From an uncultured Collinsella sp. (GTDB lineage: Bacteria > Actinomycetota > Coriobacteriia > Coriobacteriales > Coriobacteriaceae): DNA of 10,610 nt. This document shows positions 6,453 through 10,610 of this stretch, piece by piece; the first letter of the stretch is position 1, and each line of letters begins with the position of its first letter. The notes under the pieces were generated by a model that was not told the origin of the DNA, ran no database searches, and worked only from the letters and a program-made list of their open reading frames with translations. A program made the translations under genes and the position numbers. The stretch is from contig CABUDJ010000069.1 of NCBI GenBank assembly GCA_902490325.1, forward strand, positions 1 to 10,610. Reading direction: 5' to 3'.

Positions 6453-7832
6453 ATGAACACCGAGGAAATTGCGCGCATCGTCGGCGATCAGCGCGCCTAC
6501 TTTAAGACACACGCCACGTTTGATGTCGATGCTCGACGTCGTGCGCTCGTGAGTTTACGCGATGCGGTGCGGGCCCACGAGGCCGATATTGCCCATGCGC
6601 TCAAGACCGATTTGGGAAAGTCGCATGACGAGGCGTATATGTGCGAGATCGGCACCTCGCTTTCCGAGATTCGTTATCAGATTGCGCATGTGGCTCGATG
6701 GAGTCGCTCGCGCCTGCGTCCGTGTGACCTCGCCAACGCCCTGAGTGTGTGCAAGACGCAGTCCGTGCCCTATGGCGTCACACTCATCATGGCTCCGTGG
6801 AACTACCCGTTTTTACTGACGCTCGAGCCACTCGCTGGCGCCCTTGCCGCGGGCAATACCGTGGTCATCAAGCCGAGCGCCTATGCTCCAGCATCGAGTA
6901 CGGTGCTCAAGCAGATCTGTGAAGAGGCATTTGATCCGTGCCTGGTGACGGTTGTCGAGGGCGGGCGCGCCGAGAACGAAGCGCTGCTCGACGAGTGCTG
7001 GGACAAGATCTTCTTTACCGGTAGCGTTCCGGTCGGCAAGTTCGTTATGGAGCGCGCAAGTAAAAACCTTACGCCCGTGACGCTTGAGCTGGGCGGGAAG
7101 AGTCCCTGCATCGTGGATGCGACGGCTAACTTGAAGGTCGCGGCGCGCCGTATCGCCTTTGGTAAATGGCTCAACGTGGGGCAGACTTGCGTGGCGCCCG
7201 ACTACCTGCTGGTCGATACGCGCGTGCACGACGAGTTGCTGGGCCTCATCAAGGAGGAGGTCCGTCGCATGTTTGGCGAGCACCCGCTCGACAACGAGGA
7301 CTGCGGTCATATTGTCAACGCCAAGCATTTCGCGCGCGTGCTCGGGCTGATCGACCCCGATAAGGTTGTGCTGGGAGGCACGGCGCGCGAGTCGTCGCTC
7401 AAGATTGAGCCGACGATCCTAGACGGCGTGGCGCCTGAGGATGCTGTGATGCAGGAAGAGATTTTCGGCCCCATCCTGCCGGTGCTGACGTTTGAGAGCC
7501 TAGACGAGGCCGAGACGTTTATTACGGATCGTCCGACGCCGCTGGCCCTGTATATCTTTAGCCAGGACCGCGAGGTCCAGCAGCGCTTTGTGCGCTACGT
7601 GCCCTTTGGCGGCGGCTGTGTCAACGACACGATCATGCACTTGGCTACGAGCCATATGGGCTTTGGCGGCATGGGAGCGAGCGGTATGGGGCAGTACCAT
7701 GGCCGCGAGAGCTTCGATACGTTTAGCCATAAGAAGAGCATCGTGAACAAGGCAACGTGGCTGGACGTGCCATTCCGTTACGCTCCTTATGCAAACTGGA
7801 AGCATAAGTTCGTGCGCATGTTTGTGCATTAG
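6453..7832 (+). CDS. NAD(P)-dependent aldehyde dehydrogenase (class 3-like)
   Basis: A 459-residue aldehyde dehydrogenase oxidising an aldehyde to its acid. The catalytic set is complete: nucleophile Cys246 in NVGQTCVAPDY, general base Glu212 in LELGGKSP, Asn117 in PWNYP, cofactor-binding Lys140 (VIKPSAYA) and EEIFGP (335-340). The compact N-terminus and a C-terminus running FRYAPY...KFVRMF resemble class 3 and fatty-aldehyde enzymes (YwdH type), some of which are membrane-associated. The ATG at 6453 is preceded by GGAGGG overlapping the stop of the alcohol dehydrogenase, which implies translational coupling. The pair likely handles one alcohol/aldehyde couple, either to detoxify aldehydes or to use an alcohol. 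A terminator follows at 7840. Confidence 0.95.
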   Translation: MNTEEIARIVGDQRAYFKTHATFDVDARRRALVSLRDAVRAHEADIAHALKTDLGKSHDEAYMCEIGTSLSEIRYQIAHVARWSRSRLRPCDLANALSVCKTQSVPYGVTLIMAPWNYPFLLTLEPLAGALAAGNTVVIKPSAYAPASSTVLKQICEEAFDPCLVTVVEGGRAENEALLDECWDKIFFTGSVPVGKFVMERASKNLTPVTLELGGKSPCIVDATANLKVAARRIAFGKWLNVGQTCVAPDYLLVDTRVHDELLGLIKEEVRRMFGEHPLDNEDCGHIVNAKHFARVLGLIDPDKVVLGGTARESSLKIEPTILDGVAPEDAVMQEEIFGPILPVLTFESLDEAETFITDRPTPLALYIFSQDREVQQRFVRYVPFGGGCVNDTIMHLATSHMGFGGMGASGMGQYHGRESFDTFSHKKSIVNKATWLDVPFRYAPYANWKHKFVRMFVH

Positions 7833-7839
7833 AAAAGGG

Positions 7840-7879
7840 TGCGGGCAATACGAACAGATGTTCCTATTGCCCGCATTTT
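7840..7879 (+). terminator. Terminator of the alcohol/aldehyde dehydrogenase operon
   Basis: An 11-bp perfect stem (7840-7850 with 7865-7875), one mismatch, then a 4-bp inner stem (7852-7855 with 7860-7863) around AGAT, followed by TTTT at 7876-7879. It starts eight bases after the aldehyde dehydrogenase stop and separates the operon from the small-ORF region. Confidence 0.88.
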
Positions 7880-7916
7880 GCGTTAGACTACTGCTATGGA
7901 GCACGGATGGGCCAAC

Positions 7917-7931
7917 TCCCTTTAGAAGGGA
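7917..7931 (+). promoter_or_regulatory. Hairpin sequestering the ribosome binding site of the 27-residue peptide
   Basis: TCCCTT (7917-7922) pairs with AAGGGA (7926-7931) around a TAG loop. The right arm contains the AAGGG Shine-Dalgarno of the ATG at 7938. Such occlusion is common for small toxic peptides. The stem is seen in the sequence; its effect is inferred. Confidence 0.4.
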
Positions 7932-7937
7932 TTTGGT

Positions 7938-8021
7938 ATGAACGTAAGCGATGTTATTTCGTTATTGGCGTTGTTGATCGCGGCTATCGAACTCGGCCTG
8001 TTTATCGGCCGAATGAAATAG
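7938..8021 (+). CDS. 27-residue hydrophobic peptide, holin-like type I toxin candidate
   Basis: A tiny ORF beginning MNVSDVISLLALLIAAIELG and ending in GRMK. Residues about 6-23 form one predicted transmembrane helix, with a polar N-terminus and a basic end. This is the architecture of the putative holin-like toxins (short single-helix peptides of Gram-positive bacteria, often with an antisense RNA antitoxin). AGAAGGG lies seven bases before the ATG, partly in a hairpin (7917-7931). It follows a strong terminator, so it has its own promoter or depends on readthrough; TAGACT at 7884-7889 is a weak -10 candidate. No antitoxin RNA was identified. It could instead be a small membrane regulator of another protein. 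Confidence 0.55.
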   Translation: MNVSDVISLLALLIAAIELGLFIGRMK

Positions 8022-8057
8022 CCGCCCCCGCGTAAGCGAAGACGGCCACTTCTCACG

Positions 8058-8237
8058 ATGAAAACGTGTATCGGAGTTGGCAAGACCCGCAGCCACGGGT
8101 GCCATCCGTGTCCCTATCTTAGCTGTAAGCGTTCCGCCGCGCAAGCGTTGCGGCAAGCGATTGAAAGACGCGGACGGGATGAATTTGTGTCCGCACGGGC
8201 CCGTAGACTTCTCAACTATGTTGTGGATGCTCGCTAA
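8058..8237 (+). CDS. Small basic cysteine-containing ORF, unknown
   Basis: A 59-residue ORF that matches no family I know. Its N-terminal third has Cys4, Cys15, Cys18 and Cys23 with His13 and His16 (SHGCHPCPYLSCKRS), a plausible small metal site. The rest is arginine-rich and likely helical (residues about 25-55). The ATG at 8058 has no convincing ribosome binding site, only GAAGACGG about 12 bases upstream, which lowers confidence. It is in the same frame as the 27-residue peptide, separated by that peptide's TAG stop and 12 codons, with no other start between. Its stop is 18 bases before the GTG start of the next small gene, as in an operon. It may be non-coding. Confidence 0.35.
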   Translation: MKTCIGVGKTRSHGCHPCPYLSCKRSAAQALRQAIERRGRDEFVSARARRLLNYVVDAR

Positions 8238-8255
8238 TCGGTAATGGAGGCGCAC

Positions 8256-8435
8256 GTGTTTGATGACGATGACCTGTTCGATTTGACAGATGATCCGTTT
8301 GAGTGGGATATGCTGCTCGACGATGATGAGCTGGAGCAGGATCGTAAGAAGCGGCAGGACAAGAAAACCCAGGGCGACGCTTCGAAAAAGCAGGACAAGC
8401 GCCGCCGTGGACTGTCCGGCGGGCTCTTTGGCTAA
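8256..8435 (+). CDS. Small charged protein, acidic front and basic back, unknown
   Basis: A 59-residue protein of no recognised family. The first 30 residues are dominated by Asp and Glu with interspersed Phe, Leu and Trp (start FDDDDLFDLTDD). Residues about 31-52 are rich in Lys, Arg and Gln, and the end is glycine-rich (GLSGGLFG). It has no membrane segment or cysteine and is probably largely disordered. The frame has an ATG at 8244, but GTG at 8256 is the better start because GGAGG (8246-8250) lies five bases before it, overlapping the ATG codon context. It may be co-transcribed with the ORF at 8058. The role is unknown. Confidence 0.6.
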   Translation: MFDDDDLFDLTDDPFEWDMLLDDDELEQDRKKRQDKKTQGDASKKQDKRRRGLSGGLFG

Positions 8436-8455
8436 CCGCCGCATCGCTGTGTCTG

Positions 8456-8461
8456 TATACT
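8456..8461 (+). promoter_or_regulatory. Possible -10 box upstream of the phosphoesterase gene
   Basis: TATACT lies 40 bases before the ATG at 8502. No good -35 hexamer is found 16-18 bases upstream, so this is a weak prediction. It would separate the phosphoesterase from the small ORFs. Confidence 0.3.
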
Positions 8462-8501
8462 TAGCAAGAGTTTGACGCGTTGCGAAATGAGGGCATAGAC
8501 G

Positions 8502-9047
8502 ATGATGTGGTTTACCGCCGACCTGCACCTGGGCGATACGAATATCCTGCATGATATGGATCGGCCGTTTGATTCGGTCGAGAAGATGAACCGCAAGGTC
8601 ATCGATGCCATCAATGAGTGCGTGGCTGTGGATGACCGTCTCTACATTCTGGGTGACTTTACCTATCGTTTGCCCCTGGCGGAGGCGGTGCGCCTGCGCG
8701 AGCGTATTGCCTGCCAAAACGTGACGCTCATACGGGGCAACCATGACGGTGACTGGGAAGATCCCGACGTACCGCAGATTTGGGAAGACGTGCGCGATTA
8801 CCTGGAGATTGCTCCCGGCTATGCCAAGGGCCATCGCCTGGTTTTGAGCCATTACCCCATGCTCAGTTGGAACGGCAAAGCGCGTGGCGCCATTATGCTG
8901 CACGGGCATATCCACAGCAGGGGGGACCGCACCAACACGCGCAACCGTGATCGCGAGCGTCCCGTTTACCGCTACGATGTGGGCCTCGACGCCAATGGCT
9001 ACAAGCCCGTAAGTCGAGACCAGATCTTGAGCTTCTTTGGACTGTAG
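8502..9047 (+). CDS. Metallophosphoesterase (calcineurin-like)
   Basis: A 181-residue cytosolic metal-dependent phosphoesterase. All five signature blocks are visible: Asp7-x-His9 (TADLHLGD), Gly51-Asp52 (ILGDFT), Gly79-Asn80-His81-Asp82, His117 (LSHYP) and Gly135-His136-x-His138 (LHGHIHS). These place it in the calcineurin-like superfamily, in the short single-domain group annotated as phosphoesterase or phosphohydrolase. The substrate cannot be deduced. The ATG at 8502 has TGAGGG eight bases upstream; ATG 8505 is possible but less well spaced. The 42-bp hairpin at 9051 terminates it before the deacetylase gene. Confidence 0.92.
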   Translation: MMWFTADLHLGDTNILHDMDRPFDSVEKMNRKVIDAINECVAVDDRLYILGDFTYRLPLAEAVRLRERIACQNVTLIRGNHDGDWEDPDVPQIWEDVRDYLEIAPGYAKGHRLVLSHYPMLSWNGKARGAIMLHGHIHSRGDRTNTRNRDRERPVYRYDVGLDANGYKPVSRDQILSFFGL

Positions 9048-9050
9048 CTT

Positions 9051-9093
9051 TCAAACCACCATAAAGGGGACAGGCACCTTTGTGGTGGTTTTT
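9051..9093 (+). terminator. Terminator, copy 1 of the GGGGACAGGC hairpin repeat
   Basis: AAACCACC (9053-9060) pairs with GGTGGTTT (9084-9091). The stem continues inward through A-T, T-G and AAAGG/CCTTT pairs to about 15 bp around a GGACAGGCA loop, and the right arm runs into TTTTT. It begins four bases after the phosphoesterase stop. The same 42-base unit recurs at 9882-9923 with four differences. Confidence 0.85.
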
Positions 9094-9111
9094 CCATAGA
9101 TTGGAGTCGTT

Positions 9112-9876
9112 ATGAAACAACTGCTTATTCGTGCCGACGATCTCGGCTATTCGTATGCCGTTGACTTAGGGATCGCCCGCAGCGTCGATGAGGGCCTGGT
9201 GTGCTCGGTGGGACTCATGCCAAATATGCCCGAGGCCGAGCATGGCTGGTCACTCGTGGCGGATGCTGACATTGCGGTGGGCCAGCATACCAACGTGTGC
9301 CTGGGCAAGCCGTGTGCCGATCCGGCACTCATTCCAAGCCTGCTCGATGAAAACGGTGAGTTCCATAGCAGCCGTACCTTCCGCGAGCACTTTAAGCGCG
9401 GCGAGGAACTGATCGACTTTGACGAGGCCTGTATCGAGATTCGTGCGCAGCACGACCGCTTTGTCGAGATCGTGGGTCGCGAACCCGATTACTTTGAGGC
9501 TCACGCCGTTATGAGCAAAAACCTCAATCGAGCGATCTCGACGGTGGCACAGGAGTTGGGCCTTAAGGAGCAAAAGGCGAGCTTCGACCCCACGGCCGTG
9601 GTGCATTGCGGAGACACCGATTTGCGCATGGTGATGCGCTCGATGGAGCCGGGCTACGAGCCCAAGGAAGCAATCATGCAGACGGTTCGCGAGATGGCCG
9701 ATGGCGAGACGGTCGTCTTTGTCTGCCATCCGGGCTATCTTGACCGTTTTATCCTCGAGAGTAGCTCGCTTACGACCGATCGTACCAAGGAGGTCGATGC
9801 GTTGATCGACCCCGAGCTGTGGGCGTGGCTCGAGGCTCAGGACGATCTTCGCCTCATCGACTACCGCGACCTGTAA
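9112..9876 (+). CDS. ChbG/YdjC-family carbohydrate deacetylase
   Basis: A 254-residue protein of the YdjC/ChbG family, metal-dependent deacetylases that remove N-acetyl groups from small sugars such as diacetylchitobiose. Visible motifs: RADDLGYS with Asp9 and Asp10, GQHTNVCLGKP with His59, FEAHAV with His131, and CHPGY with His206. Asp10, His59 and His131 are the probable metal ligands. Length is typical. There is no signal peptide, so it acts in the cytosol. The ATG at 9112 has TGGAG five bases upstream. It is flanked on both sides by copies of the same terminator repeat, so it is its own transcription unit. No sugar transporter or glycosidase lies nearby to point to a substrate. Confidence 0.9.
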   Translation: MKQLLIRADDLGYSYAVDLGIARSVDEGLVCSVGLMPNMPEAEHGWSLVADADIAVGQHTNVCLGKPCADPALIPSLLDENGEFHSSRTFREHFKRGEELIDFDEACIEIRAQHDRFVEIVGREPDYFEAHAVMSKNLNRAISTVAQELGLKEQKASFDPTAVVHCGDTDLRMVMRSMEPGYEPKEAIMQTVREMADGETVVFVCHPGYLDRFILESSSLTTDRTKEVDALIDPELWAWLEAQDDLRLIDYRDL

Positions 9877-9881
9877 AGTAC

Positions 9882-9923
9882 TCAAACCACCACGATGGGG
9901 ACAGGCGCCTTTGTGGTGGTTTT
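9882..9923 (+). terminator. Terminator, copy 2 of the GGGGACAGGC hairpin repeat
   Basis: AAACCACCAC (9884-9893) pairs with GTGGTGGTTT (9913-9922), followed by one more T. The 42-base unit matches 9051-9092 at 38 positions. The inner stem is weaker than in copy 1 because AAA is changed to GAT, while the GGGGACAGGC core and the arms are kept. Confidence 0.8.
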
Positions 9924-9958
9924 GGCGCCGTTGCCATTATGGCGGCGGCGCCTTTTTT
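9924..9958 (+). terminator. Second, back-up terminator after the deacetylase gene
   Basis: GGCGCCG (9924-9930) pairs with CGGCGCC (9946-9952). The stem continues through T-G, T-G and GCC/GGC to a 12-bp helix with an ATTAT loop, followed by six Ts (9953-9958). It abuts the preceding repeat, forming a tandem terminator. Confidence 0.85.
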
Positions 9959-10016
9959 GTCCGCGTGGCGCGGTAGAGTGTAGGCGGTTGAAATTTGCGT
10001 CCATCGAGGAGCTGCT

Positions 10017-10610
10017 ATGAACGAGATCAAGTGCCCGCATTGCGGCGAAGTTTTTAAGGTCGATGCGTCCGGCTATGCGGATATCGTCAAGCAAGTGCGC
10101 GATGCCGAGTTCTCGCGCGATCTTGATGAGCGCGTAGCGGCGGCTCGACGCGAGGGCGAGCAGGCGCTGGAGCTTGAGCGTTCGCGTTCGGCGTCTGCCC
10201 TGCAGGAGGCGGAGTCTCAACGCGACGCTCAGCTTGTCGAGCAGAAGAACACTGCGGATCAGAAACTGGCGCAAGAGGTTGCCAAGCGCGATGCTGAGCT
10301 TGCCGAGCTGCGCGCTAAGCTCGAGGGCGCTGCCGCAGAGCGCGAGAGTGCAAGCCAGCGCGCGGCGGTTGAGGCACGAGCCAATGCTCAAAAAGAGAAT
10401 GCCGAACTCCAGCGTGAGATTGATAGCCTGCGTGCGCAGCTTGGGCGCAAAGATGACGAAGCAAAGCTTGCCGAGTCGGCGGCGCGCAACGCTGCTCAAA
10501 ACGATTTAGCTGCACGCGACGCTCAGATTGCCGAGCTGCAGGCCAGGCTTGCCGCGGCGGACAAGGCCCAGGAGATGGCGCTTGCCGCTGCCGCGGCAGA
10601 GCATCAGTTC
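10017..10610 (+). CDS. DUF2130-type coiled-coil protein (N-terminal part, runs off the window)
   Basis: The first 198 residues of a longer gene, open to the window edge. It begins MNEIKCPHCGEVFKVD, a one-CxxC zinc-ribbon-like start (Cys6, Cys9), followed by YADIVKQVRDAEF, as in DUF2130 proteins. From about residue 35 it is an Ala/Glu/Arg/Lys-rich heptad-like coiled coil (for example RDAELAELRAKLE) with no prolines to the edge. DUF2130 proteins are usually about 400-450 residues and end in a domain thought to resemble nucleases, which would lie outside this window. The function is not established. The ATG at 10017 has GAGGAG five bases upstream. The coiled-coil composition is shared by many proteins, so the call rests mostly on the N-terminus. 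Confidence 0.8.
   Translation, partial: MNEIKCPHCGEVFKVDASGYADIVKQVRDAEFSRDLDERVAAARREGEQALELERSRSASALQEAESQRDAQLVEQKNTADQKLAQEVAKRDAELAELRAKLEGAAAERESASQRAAVEARANAQKENAELQREIDSLRAQLGRKDDEAKLAESAARNAAQNDLAARDAQIAELQARLAAADKAQEMALAAAAAEHQF

Noticed and set aside
7962..8915. 317-codon minus-strand open frame across the small ORFs and phosphoesterase
   Set aside because: It runs antisense to the phosphoesterase, whose five metal-site blocks are intact, and shows no recognisable domain.

Overview
The window reads as chromosome from a high-GC, anaerobic Gram-positive of the Actinobacteria, most likely Coriobacteriia (Collinsella or a relative). This is inferred from base composition, a MocR regulator divergent from pdxST, a rubrerythrin, and strong GGAGG-type ribosome binding sites. 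No rRNA, tRNA, CRISPR array, transposase or integrase is visible.

Layout. Positions 1-291 hold no gene I can support, only a terminator hairpin (39-80), a short palindrome (173-182) and a large perfect inverted repeat (184-253). The PLP (vitamin B6) block follows: pdxS-pdxT on the minus strand (1790 down to 292) and, divergent across a 145-bp control region carrying an exact 10-bp direct repeat, a MocR/PdxR-type regulator (1936-3351). Convergent with the regulator is a minus-strand rubrerythrin with the rubredoxin domain first (3424-3984), with its own promoter and terminator. Next on the minus strand is a DUF5131 (phage Gp37/Gp68-like) protein with a GTG start and an unusual cysteine-rich tail (4142-5035).

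Divergent from that is a two-gene plus-strand operon, an iron-type alcohol dehydrogenase (5224-6444) and an aldehyde dehydrogenase (6453-7832), closed by a clear terminator. The pair could interconvert an alcohol, its aldehyde and the acid; the substrate is unknown.

Positions 7833-8501 form a zone of very small ORFs: a 27-residue membrane peptide resembling holin-like type I toxins, a 59-residue basic cysteine-containing ORF, and a 59-residue protein with an acidic front half and basic back half. This is the least explained part of the window. A metallophosphoesterase (8502-9047) and a ChbG/YdjC-type carbohydrate deacetylase (9112-9876) follow, each ended by a near-identical 42-bp hairpin with a GGGGACAGGC core; the second copy is backed by another terminator. 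The window ends inside a DUF2130-type coiled-coil protein (from 10017).

Overall this is mostly ordinary housekeeping and metabolic sequence. The items most worth a second look are the small-ORF cluster, the twin terminator repeats, the DUF5131 cysteine tail and the 184-253 inverted repeat.
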